The notes under the pieces were generated by a model. It was not told where the DNA came from. It saw nothing but the letters and a program-made list of their open reading frames with translations, and made no database searches. Below, one piece after another: positions 23,550-34,864 of a DNA stretch of 64,000 nucleotides. The stretch covers positions 339,579 through 403,578 of the forward strand of contig CALYLW010001022.1 of assembly GCA_944989445.1 (NCBI GenBank). The letters are read 5' to 3'. Both the position numbers and the translations under genes were made by a program. The DNA comes from Ampullaceana balthica (taxonomy: Eukaryota; Mollusca; Gastropoda; Lymnaeidae). Position 1 is the first letter of the stretch, and each line of letters begins with the position of its first letter.

Positions 23550-23880
23550 GTGAGTCTTTGGTGTACTTAGCTACCCGTGTGAGTGTACAAGCCACATTCG
23601 TGGAGGCAAGTGGTGAGTATTTGGTCTACTTAGCCACCCATGGGAGTGTACAAGCCACATTCATGGAGGCAAGGGGTGAGTATTTGGTCTACTGAGCCAC
23701 CCATGTGAGTGTACAAGCCACATTCATGGAGGCAAGTGGTGAGTATTTGGTGTACATAGCTACCCATGTGAGTGAACAAACAACATTCATAGAAGCAAAT
23801 TGTATTTGATGCACTAAGGACCCATTGGAGTGAAAAACCATATCCGTGGAAGCAAGTTGTGAGTACTTGCCAAATATCTA
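23508..23880 (+). repeat. 63-bp array carrying 5' splice sites, beginning inside exon 4
   Basis: Units at 23508, 23571, 23634, 23697, 23760 and 23819. Unit 1 is the last 42 bases of exon 4 plus 21 intron bases. Units 2 and 4 keep aggcaagtg|gtgagt, unit 3 has ggcaaggggtgagt, and units 5-6 are eroded and slightly shorter. Confidence 0.93.
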
Positions 23881-24049
23881 GAAACATTATGTACATGAAC
23901 TTTCAAGTTAGATTCATATGGAACTTATCATTAGGTATGATTATTGTGTATTTTATGTCCATACTTTCGGCTTGTATGTTCGGTTATCAGAAAATATGGT
24001 ATATAAGACATTTTATCCTGATGTCGCTATTGGGATCTACCGGTCTATC

Positions 24050-24400
24050 AGGATTGTTGACCTGTCACATATGTACTTGTTGACCTGTCATACATCTACT
24101 TGTTTACCTGTCACATATCTACTTGTTGACTTGACAAATCCATGTGACTTTTCAAATACTTGTTGACTGCATTCTCACATATCTACTTGTTGACTTATCA
24201 AATATCTACTTGTTGACCTATCAAATATCTACTTGTTGACTTATCAAGTATCTACTTGTTGACTTATCAAATATCTACTTGTTGACCTGTCATTTATCTA
24301 CTTGTCGGCTTGTAACATATCTACTTGTTGACCTGTCACATATCTACTTGTTGACCTCTCACATTTCTACTTGTAGACATGCCCCATATCTAATCCATGA
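24050..24400. repeat. About 23-bp minisatellite
   Basis: Units around acatatctacttgttgacct, alternating tgtca, tatca and ttatca ends. Confidence 0.9.
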
Positions 24401-25218
24401 CCTGTCACATTTCACTTCGCAATATAAAAACCTGAATTTGGTGAACATACAATCATAAAAATTGAAAAGATCAAACACGGTCATTGTTCATACTGAACAA
24501 AGTGTAGTGGTGAACTTTTCAACGCAGACATCTTTCAAGTCAATAAACAGATAATGCCTGTGGCAAATCTCGATGAGAAACATTTCCTTTAAACCCAACA
24601 CGACATCACTGGCTCCAATATGGAAGAACCTGAAGAAATTTGAACAAAACTGTGTGTTTTTATGGTTTAAAAACATTATGTATTACATTTTATCTTGTTG
24701 TTTTTGGTAAGAGTTGAAAACAATAGGAAATAATAACAGGAGCACTGCACTAAGATCAAAGCAATTGATGGGGTCTGAAATACAAAGAGATTCCAGTCTG
24801 TGCACTCACCAGATTCTAAATTTGAAACATTTAGGATTTAAAGAGGAAATTTGCAGGAACAGAACTTAATTTTTTTTTAATTTCTGTCAGAATAAAAATA
24901 TATCCCTAAGCCCTAAATGTTACTATCACATGATGGATGTTTCATTATGTTAGAAAAACTTCCAAAGGTTTTTTTAACGCAATTTCCCTTGGAAAAATTG
25001 CGTTTATAGATTCGAAATGTCTATAACGCTTGCACATGCAACTCCTCCTGAACCATACCAGATAGAGGATTAGGGTCATTTGCAAATATGCTAAGGAGGT
25101 CCCAGGGATGTGCAAAGGCCAACAAAAAAAAATACCGAAAAGGTTTCCTGGATTTCCTGGAAAATCTAAAAAACCTGAACAAATATCAGTATTTTGTCAA
25201 TTTCTCGCCAATCATAAC
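24401..25218. other. Unassigned intron stretch
   Basis: No feature recognised. Confidence 0.5.
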
Positions 25219-25226
25219 ATCTATAG

Positions 25227-27049
25227 CAATGGTTCTCAACCTTTTGAGATTCAAGTACCACTTTAAAAAATTCGGCCTTAACCGCGGACCACTACTGAAA
25301 ATTGTTCTACTGCCGTGCTGGAAATGTATTTATAATTATGCTTTGTATATGAATAGATACTAGTATACATGTTACCTAGTAAAACAATACTAAAATGCAA
25401 CGATTTGCGTTCTCCAAAATCAATATTGAATGGAAAGAGATTGTAATAACTTTCTTTTATAACGAACAAATTTCACTCATACTGGTCTTACAGTATTATT
25501 CCATTCTTATTGCTTACTATAAAAAAAACTCATAAGTTATAAACAGTAGTTATTATTAGAAAGACTGCTACATTAGTTTATTTAGTGCGAGCCTTGAGTT
25601 TTCACATTTGAGCACAGCACACCCAAACAAGGTATAATACTTGAAAGACTCCATCATAGTTCATCTTCAACTTCATGTCGGGAACGATGTTTTGTCTTGA
25701 TTGTAACCAATGCAGAAAATCTACATTCACAAAGATATAATGTTGCAAAGGGTAAAACTATTTGAAAAGCTTTCAGTTCTGAGTAACCATGTGAAGTTTG
25801 TAACCAAAATTTCATCACTGATACAACTTATTCAAAGTAGTATCTCTTGTCGGTTTTGTGAATTGGTTAAATTCCCATGTTGGTAAATTTAATGAGTCAA
25901 TGTATGCAAGAAACGGACTGGAAACAAACGAAAAGCTGTTAACGTTCAAATATCCAAAGTAGAAATTAATTTGATCCTGTGGTCATTGAATATTGTCAGA
26001 AATCAAATTTATCGACAGTTGTTAATTGTTGTCAGCATTTTCGGGGTATCGGTAAATTCGTAGAATTGATCGAACATGTCAAAGTGATCCTTAAAATTAT
26101 TTTGTTTTCCAAAGATCAAGCTTTTTGTAAAAGCAGGCACTTTGTCACTGAGAGTAAGTAAATGTGTCTGCTTTTCTTGCAGAGATGAATTAAGTTTGAT
26201 CAGCTTTTCAAAAAAGCCAAGTAAGCCAGAACAGCAACCCATAAGCTATAGTTCAAATCATCAATAAGCCTTGATTTTTTCTTCTTCAAGAAATCTCGCC
26301 CTCAGCATAACGTAATTCAAATAGTCTGTTAAACAAACCCCCCTCCTCCATATAACCAGGCTTTTTGGCCTGTGCAACTCGTATAGCCACCAAAAATGAT
26401 GCTCTTACAGCGTTTTCATTGACTTCTTTCTGACTATCAATTAACTATTTTTTAGCAGAAATTATTCCAATTGTTTCTCGAGCAACCATTCAGTTAAGAT
26501 CAGTTTTAAGAATGTCTTCGGACTTTTGCATGTTTCTTCGCTTTATTTGCAATAATTTGAGGGTATATTACACACTCTGATCTGGGTTGATCATTTACAA
26601 TGACGCATATAAACCCAAAGCGAGAATATTCGTATGGCAATTCGTATTTTTCTCCGGAACTGCATTTGATTCACTCTTAGATTGTGAGGAAGAGTCTGGG
26701 GAATCATAATTGTTGTCCTTATTTTCCGTTGTTTTCTTTAATAGAAATGTAACCATTGGTTCAACTTATTAAATTAATTAATTACTTTAATATTTGAAAT
26801 ATTAAAGTAAGGCTTATTTACTCAATGACGTCAAGAAATAATTTCTGAATCCAGAATCTAGTGTGACATCATTTGATTTCCGGTATAGCTAAAAGTAAAC
26901 ATAGAATCAAAACAAATTATTGTTGGCGCTATGCTATCGCCACCGATTTATTAAAATTAATCAATATATTCGAAAAGTTATAATTATTTTTTTTAAAATA
27001 ATTTCATCCTCTGCTCACCGACCACCAAGAAAATGCCCGCGAACCACTG
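25227..27049 (-). mobile_element. hAT DNA transposon (Charlie/ZBED5-like), decayed
   Basis: Left end CAATGGTTCTCAACC and right end GAACCACTG form a hAT-Charlie type inverted repeat. Flanks atctatag (25219-25226) and atatatag (27050-27057) are an 8-bp target duplication with one change. Inside, minus strand, the transposase remnant at 26009-26242 is recognisable. Total 1.82 kb, so part of a full element is deleted. Confidence 0.85.
26009..26242 (-). pseudogene. hAT transposase fragment (ZBED5-like)
   Basis: Minus frame reads GFFEKLIKLNSSLQEKQTHL then LTLSDKVPAFTKSLIFGKQN, matching the F-E-K-L-N-x-L-N-x-x-L-Q-G-K ... S-D-K-x-x-A-F segment of ZBED5/SCAND3-related hAT transposases. The frame is short and bounded by stops; the catalytic acidic residues and the hAT dimerisation domain are not seen intact. 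Confidence 0.8.
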
Positions 27050-27371
27050 ATATATAGGGTTGAAACAAACGTCAAACAATAGCTAATAATATTTAGAAGA
27101 ATTTTGGAACTTTAAAAAAATTCTTTTCGTTCGACTCCCGTAATTTTAGAAGCAATTTTTGAAAGCAATTGTTTTTTTTTAGTTTCGAAATTATTTATTT
27201 TAAATGACTTTTAATGCAATCTAGAATGATAGTTAATGGGGTTTTACCACTTTGTGAATTCTTATGTTAGATTGTTGCGCGGTGCGCATTATATTGACAC
27301 ATCGACGAACTGCGCAACTCCTTCTCACTTATATATATCAAAGTCACTGTGCAAGTCACTTTTGTCATCCA

Positions 27372-27962
27372 TCCCATACCAAGCTGAAAGTGTATAGGGC
27401 ATTGGTGCGCCCCATACTGCTATATGCTTGTGAAACTTGGATTATATATCAGCGCCATGCTGACCAAACCAGGTCTCCCCAGCATCTTCACCCCCCTGAT
27501 GCAGTCCCAGCTTCGCTGGGCATGGCACGTTGTCCGAATGCCACACGAGAGACTGCCAAAGAGAATCTTCTATGGCGAGCTCCAGTATGGCCAGTGGTCC
27601 CAGTGGGCAAAAGAACGCTTCAAAGACACACTGAAAGCCTCAATGAAAGCGTTTGCCACCAACCCAGACACGTGGGAACGAGCTCCAATGGACCGATCCA
27701 CCTGGCATTCTTCCGTCCACGAAGGTGCCAAGTCATGCGAGGCAAACCGGATCACCTCCGCAGAAAAGAAGAGGCAAGCCCGAGAGGCCCATGCTGTCAA
27801 CCCTACTGGAGATGTCCTACTCGTCCCTTGTCCCTTCTGTTCCCGAACCTTCCGTGCAAGGATCGGCCTCATCAGCCATCTGCGCACGCACAGACAGAGC
27901 CAGTCCCAGCAACCCTCGGATGACTAGAGTGGTCCTCGTCGTATCGACGGATGAACGAACAA
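27372..27962 (+). mobile_element. LINE 3' fragment, second copy, frameshifted
   Basis: Matches 18700-19361. It lacks 86 bases (equivalent to 18787-18872) between ...cagcgccatg and ctgacc, which breaks the frame. The C2H2 finger and the same 3' UTR (ctagagtggtcctcgtcgta) are kept. Ends at gaacgaac, as does the first copy. Confidence 0.9.
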
Positions 27963-28031
27963 ATTGACACATTCTTGGTGTGATGTAGCTTGAGGGGATA
28001 TGACGTCATGTTGTGTTTGGTTTCGCAATTA

Positions 28032-28603
28032 CTGTATAAACTCGTTCTATAGCCCGTTCGTTCATAAGCCGACCACCCCCACTTTTGGAAGAGAAAAGTA
28101 TTAAAGTGTATAACCCGCTCGCAAGCCGAACCCCAAAAAATAATAGGACAGCTTAAACAAATTGGTACACATTTTTAAACAAAAAATGCAAGCTAAATCG
28201 GTCATTATGATTGTTTACTTGGTACTGCCTATCTTTGTCTTTGTGCTTTTTGTTAGGCAAGAGTTACCGGTATTTTAAAAAAAAATTTGGTAAACAGTGA
28301 CGAAAGCGCGTACATTAAAATTCGTTGTTGAAAACAAAATTTGTAAAACAATTTATTACAACGTTCGCAAAAATGAATAAATGATTCAAAACGGTAAGTG
28401 AAAATGTTCAATAATACATTATAGCTTCTGGTAGAGTAGTCGATCTTGTAGAATGTAGAAAAGGTTCTTGTTGATTTACAATAACAACACCGATATTCAA
28501 TATACTTGCAGAAATACGTTAATGACCCGCTTGTAAGCCGACCCCCCAACTTTTCCCCCTAGATTTTGTCTAAAAAGGGCGGCTTGCGAACGAGTTTATA
28601 CGG
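28032..28603. mobile_element. Non-autonomous pogo/Tc1-type element
   Basis: Left CTGTATAAACTCGTTC and right GAACGAGTTTATACGG are inverted repeats with one change, flanked by TA at 28030-28031 and 28604-28605. TA duplication indicates the Tc1/mariner-pogo superfamily. No transposase was found in 572 bp. Confidence 0.8.
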
Positions 28604-28864
28604 TACTTATTTGAATCGACTTTTAATGTAGTCTAGAATGATTTCCCTTGATAAAAAATCGGAAATTCCTTGTTGGATATTGCGTTTAAATACTCATTCG
28701 AGTTTTTATTTCTTGTTTTTTTTCCTTATTACCCAAAAGTAAAACAAATTATTATTTTAGCTAATGGTTTAATAGAAGGAACAACAAACAGTTTACAATA
28801 CTACTTCATCGTTGCCACCTCACTGAAAATACCTTCAATTTTGTTCACATGGTAAATGCTAAAG

Positions 28865-29075
28865 CGTACAGACCCACTAGTAGAGGTGTATGGTGCTATA
28901 ATTTACAGGGTACAGCCCCACTAACTTACGGGCCCAGACCTCCTACAGAAGGGCACATACCCACTAACTGAAGGGTAAGGACACACTAACTGACGGGCAC
29001 AGACCCACCAACTGACGGACACAGACCCACTAACTGAAGAGTACAGACCCACTAACTAAAGGGCATAGACCTGGG
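28865..29075. repeat. Degenerate ACAGACCCACTAACTGA repeat
   Basis: About nine irregular copies of roughly 22 bp. Confidence 0.8.
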
Positions 29076-29642
29076 GTATGTTGAAGTTCTTTCACTCAAA
29101 ATCCCTTTGAGATGACGTAGATCCCAGGGCCATGTTCTATTCTATATTTATCTTCGGTCTCTAGGTTGCCCGCGGTCCCTTGTTTTGATGTTTGTCCAGG
29201 CCGTGGGCCTCTAGAGCTGCGTGCTGTTGCTAACTACTCATAATGTGAAATATGGCCATGGGCGTGGAGTCCAGAGCCACGAGAGCCGGGCAAATGTTGC
29301 AGACAGACTTAATTTGTCTGTCTATTTTAAGATTTGATGGAAAGTGCTCTCTTAAATTGTTGATATTGACCTAGACAAAATTCAGTTCTGCCATTCAAAT
29401 ATTTTACTATCTTTGTCAGGCCATGAGAATATCTCATTTGATGTCTTACTTTCAAGGTGTGGTGTATGTAAGATACGCCGGGCGTAGTTTGGGTTATGCT
29501 AATCGGGGTCGGGAGGTGTCGGGCAGGGGTGATATTTTTGACCCATATGTCTACAAAAAAAAACCTCGGAAAAATACTCTACGCCTCAGTTCATAAAATA
29601 GGGATGATACAGACCATTCCCCTTTTAGTTTGTTGAATGACG

Positions 29643-30230
29643 CTGTTAAGTGGTGTGAGTGAATGTGTGTGAGTGAGTGAATGTGTGTGAGGTGAATGTG
29701 TGTCAGATGTGTGTGCACGTGTGTTTATGGGGTGGATACATGTTTGTGAATGAATGTTTGTGAGTGGATTGTGTTGCGTACGTGAATGTGAGTGAGGGAA
29801 TGTGTGTGAGCAGGGCCGGCCTTAGAAATTGTGGGGCCCAATGCAGCTTAGTGTGCGAAACGGATTGCGGGGGGCCCAGTATTGGTAGGAATATGGAATT
29901 AATTTAATAAGGTTAATAAATAAGGCCTATGAAAGTGCAGGGCCAACTGCGGCCGCACAGGTAGCAGTGGCCTAAGACCGACTCTGTGTGTGAGTGAATG
30001 TGTGTCAGTGGTTTGTGTATGTCTGTATGGCTGGGTAAATGTTTGTGAGTAAATGTTTGCGAGTGGATTGTGCATGTGAATGTGAGTGAGTGAATGTGTG
30101 TGAGTGAATGTGGTGTGAGTGGTGTGTGTATGCGAATATGAATGTGTAAACGCGTGTGAGTGATGTGTGTGAGTGATGTGTGTATGTGAGCGCTTGTGGG
30201 TGGATATGTGGTCTAATTGTGTTCGAACTC
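29643..30230. repeat. GTGAGTGAATGTGT-type repeat up to exon 5
   Basis: Irregular G/T-rich array made of GTGAGT, GTGAATGT and GTGTGT, interrupted by the hAT element at 29811-29986. It reaches to about ten bases before the acceptor of exon 5. Confidence 0.85.
29811..29986. mobile_element. hAT-type short element (MITE)
   Basis: Ends CAGGGCCGGCCTTAG and CTAAGACCGACTCTG. Flanking tgtgtgag on both sides (29803-29810, 29987-29994) fits an 8-bp duplication, although the surrounding repeat also contains this word. A truncated relative is at 54190-54320. Confidence 0.8.
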
Positions 30231-30241
30231 TTGTCCCTCAG

Positions 30242-30377
30242 ATATCCGCCTACTCGTCCAACTTGTACGACGCTGTGATTCTGTACGCCACTGGACTCGC
30301 CGAGGTGTTGGCAGACGGCGACAGCTACCTGGACGGGAAGGCCGTGGTCAAGAAGATCTTTGGGAAGGCTTACACAA
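30242..30377 (+). CDS. Receptor guanylate cyclase exon 5: ANF-receptor domain
   Basis: Acceptor tgtccctcag|ATA, donor tacacaa|gtaag. It reads ISAYSSNLYDAVILYATGLA and then a lysine-rich KAVVKKIFGKAYT, ending one base into a Ser codon. A-x-Y-x-x-N-L-Y-D-A-V is a conserved helix of receptor cyclase ectodomains. A hAT element begins at 30383, only five bases past the end of the intronic GT-dinucleotide core, and its target duplication repeats this donor. Confidence 0.9.
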
Positions 30378-30382
30378 GTAAG

Positions 30383-31297
30383 CAGGGTTGTTAATATTGC
30401 AATATTGTATTGGTATTGGTAGTATTGCCAATACTTTTTAAAGTATTGGGACGATATTGCAATACTTCTTGAAATTTGATATTGGTATTGGTATTGCCAA
30501 TAATTATTTTTGATATTGGTATTGATTTTTAACCAATACTAAAAGCAATATTCAATTCATTCTCTACAACATTGGTTGTGAATAAAGCTGAATATAATAA
30601 AGTTTTCTTTGGTGTCGCCATCTTGCGAGTGACATTGCCAAACAATTTTTGAATGAGACTGATCGATGAAATGAATGATAATAGAAATCAAATCATATAT
30701 GATATCTTTGGCAATGAGCATTGACCAGTGACTTACCAAGGCCAAGGCTCGATTAAGGCTTAGGCACTTTAGGCACCGTGCCTAGGGCCTACAAACAAAA
30801 ATAAGGTCAAACAAAGGAAAAAAAAAGTTTTTATTTATATAATATTAAATTTGTTGTAATTAGAATTATTTTTAGTAGCGTGAATGCGTCGTTCTATTTC
30901 GTTCATAACTTTTCAATAATTGCGCATATTATGGACTGATAGGTAATACTTTCAAGATCTTGATGCCATTTTTTTCTTTGGTCAATATTTTCTTTCCGAT
31001 TTCCTTTTACAGAATTTCTTGCTTGAAAGTGAGTCAAGTTAATGTTTTGTTTCATCCAATGCTAATGTAGACAGATTTTAGATATAACTCATGAATTTAA
31101 ATTTTAAACGTATTTGCGTTTTATTAGTCGAATGACCCAAATATTGGTATTGGTAAGGCAATAATAAATAAATATTGGTATTGGTATTGCAATACTGGTT
31201 TTAAAATTGTATTGGTATTGGTATTGCCAATAGATTTTACAGGCAGTATTGGTATTGGTATTGCCAATAATTTTTTTCAGTATTGTTAACAACCCTG
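30383..31297. mobile_element. hAT-type element inserted at the exon 5 splice donor
   Basis: Left end CAGGGTTGTTAATATTG, right end CAGTATTGTTAACAACCCTG. Flanks caagtaag at 30375-30382 and 31298-31305 are a perfect 8-bp duplication. Subterminal repeats of attggtattggtattgcc occur at both ends in opposite orientation. 915 bp, no transposase recognised, so non-autonomous. Confidence 0.93.
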
Positions 31298-31748
31298 CAA
31301 GTAAGTGACTGAAAACTTGAAGTCCTGACATTATCGCACAGTGCATACGTTGACAATAGGCCTTGTCATAATATGGCGGAAATCTATTAATAAAACTATA
31401 CGGGTCTTTTTTATGGACGAATTTCATAAAAAGTTAATCTAAGATACGAGCCAAAATGTAAATGTAGGTATATTGAGAAGGAAGTATCTTATCAGCTATT
31501 TGTTAATTCTTCGTTAACTTAAGACAGCTTATTGGACTTGAAAAAGTAAAAACAGTTTCGTAATTTTACTATGCTAACAATTTTGAGAACATAGTCATTC
31601 GACTTTATTTATGCTGTAAAACATTGTTCCGCTAAATGTAATCTAAAAATAGAACATTACTCATTGTGCTATGACGTTTTCCGGTTTTAGAAATGACAAC
31701 CCCCATAATGTGTCTTCAGGTCGTCATGTGTAGCCTTGTTGTCAACAG

Positions 31749-31903
31749 GTATTTATGGATACAACAACAGAATAGATAAAAACGGGGATGCTGAAGGGAA
31801 CTACACCGTCCTGGGCTTTCAGGAATATACTGAAGGGAACATCACCAACTACTTCATGGCACCCGTGGCGGGCTTTCGAATGAGGGCTGAGGGGGAACTT
31901 CCG
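31749..31903 (+). CDS. Receptor guanylate cyclase exon 6: ANF-receptor domain
   Basis: Acceptor gtcaacag|GT, donor ccg|gtttgt. GT completes the Ser codon from exon 5, then IYGYNNRIDKNGDAEGNYTV, LGFQEYTEGNITNYFMAPVA and ...EGELP. The D-x-N-G-D-A-x-G-N-Y-T-V-L motif is a hallmark of the membrane-proximal ANF-receptor lobe. Sequons NYT and NIT. Ends at a codon boundary. The donor gtttgt is weak; it is kept because exon 7 continues in frame. Confidence 0.9.
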
Positions 31904-32747
31904 GTTTGTAAAGTTTTTTGTAAAACGTTTTGACTTGTTCAGTTAAACGTATACATCGTTGTCTATTTATTAATATTTATATAAGTTTTTGGCGTGTGAT
32001 CCAAGCAAATTTTGCATTGTTTCTAATTAATACTATCAAATAACATATTTGGACGTAAATAATCTTTTGTATAGAAGGAGCAACTGCAATAGAAACGATA
32101 CGATTTTGCACATTTGAATATATGTGTTGTGTGACAGAACAAACAAAATCCTTAATGAAAGTTTAAAATTTGTTACTATCATAAACATTGATATTTATGT
32201 TATAAAAACGCTTCCGATTGTCTCACTTCAAATGTTAAATTTTCTTTCCATTATATTCTCTTGAATTTAATAACAATTGTCGTCAGGTTTTGATGGGCAA
32301 AGTAAGGGGGTGGAATTCATATTTTTTTTAAGAAACGCACTAACTTAGTAATTAATTTTATTTAAATATAATTATATTGCTTGTGATTACTTGTGTTATT
32401 TCTGTATTTAAGAACTACTGAAATACATAAGACGTTACTTTTTCTTTAATTAAACTCTGCTGGTACTTGAGATCTGTTGGGGAGTTTAGTGGACGTCGAG
32501 TGAACTGTAGGCTTCAAAGAGGAGATGGGCATTAAAACACATTCACTTTCATCCTATCAAATATGTGGCATTCCCATGCTGCAACTGTCTTCCTATTAAA
32601 GGTGTGACATTTCTCATACAGCAACTGTCATCCTATCAAACATGTAACATTCCTCGTTCCCATCTGTATCTCAAACTCCATCCTGTCATCAACTGACAGT
32701 CCGTCTTGTCAAATACTTACATCCGCTTAACATTTTCCTCCTCTAAG
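31904..32747. other. Intron 6
   Basis: AT-rich. A weak repeat of tcctatcaaa(t/c)atgt lies at 32550-32650. No other feature. Confidence 0.55.
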
Positions 32748-32853
32748 GAGTATCACATGCTGAACGGTTCTGTCATTAACTGGGTCAGTGGATCACCGCC
32801 GGTGGCTGAGCCACCTTGTGGATACCGGAAACAGAAGTGCATCCACGCAAAAT
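32748..32853 (+). CDS. Receptor guanylate cyclase exon 7: juxtamembrane ectodomain
   Basis: Acceptor cctcctctaag|GAG, donor aaaat|gtaagt. It reads EYHMLNGSVINWVSGSPPVA and then EPPCGYRKQKCIHAK, ending one base into a Ser codon. The pattern I-x-W-x-x-G-x-P-P-x-x-x-P-x-C-G-x-x-x-x-x-C just before the membrane is standard for receptor cyclases; the two cysteines probably form the conserved juxtamembrane disulfide. Sequon NGS. The intron that follows, 15834 bp, is the longest in the window. Confidence 0.88.
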
Positions 32854-33690
32854 GTAAGTATCCAAGTCAAATGTGATGTTTGTGGATATATGCAAACAGA
32901 TGTGCATCCAAGCCAAATGTGTGTATCCCAATCCCAATTCGATGTCTGTTGTTATTTTAAACAGCATTGCATTCAAGTTAAAAAAAAATAAAAATTAATG
33001 GTTTATTTAACCGAATATGTGTCCGCTGGATGAAATAGTTCTCCTTAGAAACTTCTGACATGGGAGAGAATGCGATTGGAGAAAATGGGTGTGAGGAGAG
33101 TGAAAAGGAGATAAAATGAGAAAGAAGGGTGCATACTCCCGAACTGCACTACCGAGCCCAGCCGAGTAGCCGAGTCAACAACTCTGTCAGGAAAAAAATA
33201 CCCGGATTTTTTCCTTATTGAACCAGGACACGTTAAAAAGTTCGGCAACTCCTGGGAACCACAAGTCTTCAAGAAGAAGTTAATTATTCATAGACTTGTC
33301 ATCGAGGCAAAGCTCTCAGTACTGAATTATACAGTTTCTTAGTTCAAAGTAGAGCGCATCATACGGGACGGAGGCACCTTTAAATATACTGTATACCAAT
33401 AAGGGAAGTACATAAAAAAAACTCTTAGCATGTTGATGGCTGCTATGAAGGTACGCACAAACCTGTGCAGATTTTGTCGAAAATATATAAAGGTAAATCA
33501 AGTATGTTCAGCGTCCTACTTATCATAAAAATCGCGTGATAAGTTTAAAATAGATAGCAGCCCCTCGAAATCCATTTATTTTCAACAAAAACATTAGCAT
33601 CTATCAGAAGTGCGTAACATATGTATGGACATCTCGCAGAAATGTGTAGCTTAAAATTACATTACCAGCTTGCAGAGGTATGTAATATAT
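32854..33690. other. Intron 7, left end, unassigned
   Basis: Degenerate repeats of gtatcca-agtcaaatgtg begin just after exon 7 (32858-32930). The rest is unrecognised. Confidence 0.5.
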
Positions 33691-33695
33691 ATATA

Positions 33696-33752
<57 letters not shown>
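33690..33752. repeat. (TA)n microsatellite
   Basis: Long TA run at 33703-33752 with a short one before it. Confidence 0.95.
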
Positions 33753-33753
<1 letters not shown>

Positions 33754-34200
33754 CTATATAATTTGCAATTGTCACGCAAGTCAGTTAGTCTGTCCTGACG
33801 CTACTAATTTTAAAAAGGAGGGAAAACCAAATTAGTGCACCAAAGCATCAAAAGGTGTGCAAATTAAATATGCACTGTAAAAAATAATATTATATGACGT
33901 CATTGTTTTCGCTCATATTTTAATTTTGGAAAAGGGAACATTGTAAAAAGAGAATTAGATGATTGTTAATTTTAACATCAATAAACAAAGAGGGCGCCAT
34001 AGGCGCCCTACAACCCCTATTATAAAATACTGTGTGTACATTTCAGAAAGTTTAATATTTCGTATTTATCAAACAAGGACAAGTTAGTTGGGCTTTTGAA
34101 AAAGGTCGGCGCCGTAGGCTCCCTAAAAAAAGTTCATTTTTTATAAAATAAATAGATAAATAGCTGAAAACTTCCGTCATTTTTGACGAGTGTACGCTAG
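33753..34200 (+). mobile_element. Helitron unit 1 of a tandem pair
   Basis: Contains atttgcaattgtcacgcaag near the start and ends in the hairpin cgtcatttttgacg plus CTAG (34197-34200). Includes the hairpin gggcgccataggcgccc. No ORF. Confidence 0.85.
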
Positions 34201-34842
34201 TATATATATAAAACTATATAATTTGCAATTGTCACGCAAGTCAGTCAGTCTGTCCTGACGCTACTAATTTTAGAAAGCAGGGAAAACCAAATTACTGCAC
34301 CAATGCATCAAAAGGTGTGCAAGTTAAAGATGTGCTGTAAAAAAATATTATATGACTTAATTGTTTTCGCTCATATTTTAATTTTCGAAAAGGGATCAAT
34401 GTAAAAAGAGGATTTGATGATGGTTAATTATAAAATCAAAAAACAAAGGGGGCGCCGTAGGCGCCCTACAACCAGGGCCGTCTTAACGCATTGGCCCGTT
34501 GGGCATTTGCCCGGGGGCCAACGAGCATAGGGGCACCATGGGAATATATTTATTTATATATATTATGTTAATTTATATTTTACTCCTTCGGGGTAGGGGC
34601 CCCAAACTATTTCTTTGTCCGGGGGCCCCAAATGTTGTAAAGACGGCTCTGCCTACAACCCCTATTATAAAATACTTTGTGTACATTTCAGAAAGTTTAA
34701 TATTTCGTATTTATCAAACAAGGACAAGTTAGTTGGGCTTTTGAAAAAGGTCAGCGCCGTAGGCACCCTAAAAAGTGCATTTTTAATAAAATAAATAGAT
34801 TTCAGCTGAAAACGTCCGTCATTTTTGACGGGTGTACGCTAG
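34201..34842 (+). mobile_element. Helitron unit 2 of a tandem pair
   Basis: Same sequence order as unit 1, starting directly after its CTAG, and ending CTAG at 34839-34842. Its length, 642 bp, exceeds unit 1 by 194 bp, nearly all of it the nested hAT element plus duplication (187 bp). Confidence 0.88.
34473..34651. mobile_element. hAT-type short element nested in a Helitron
   Basis: Ends CAGGGCCGTCTTAAC and GTAAAGACGGCTCTG. Perfect 8-bp duplication cctacaac at 34465-34472 and 34652-34659. 179 bp, with GGGGGCC-rich interior. Confidence 0.92.
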
Positions 34843-34864
34843 TATATATATATATTAATATATA

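Noticed and set aside
24059..24400. Coding repeat (CTCHICTC-like)
   Set aside because: A 23-bp minisatellite that shifts frame in each unit.
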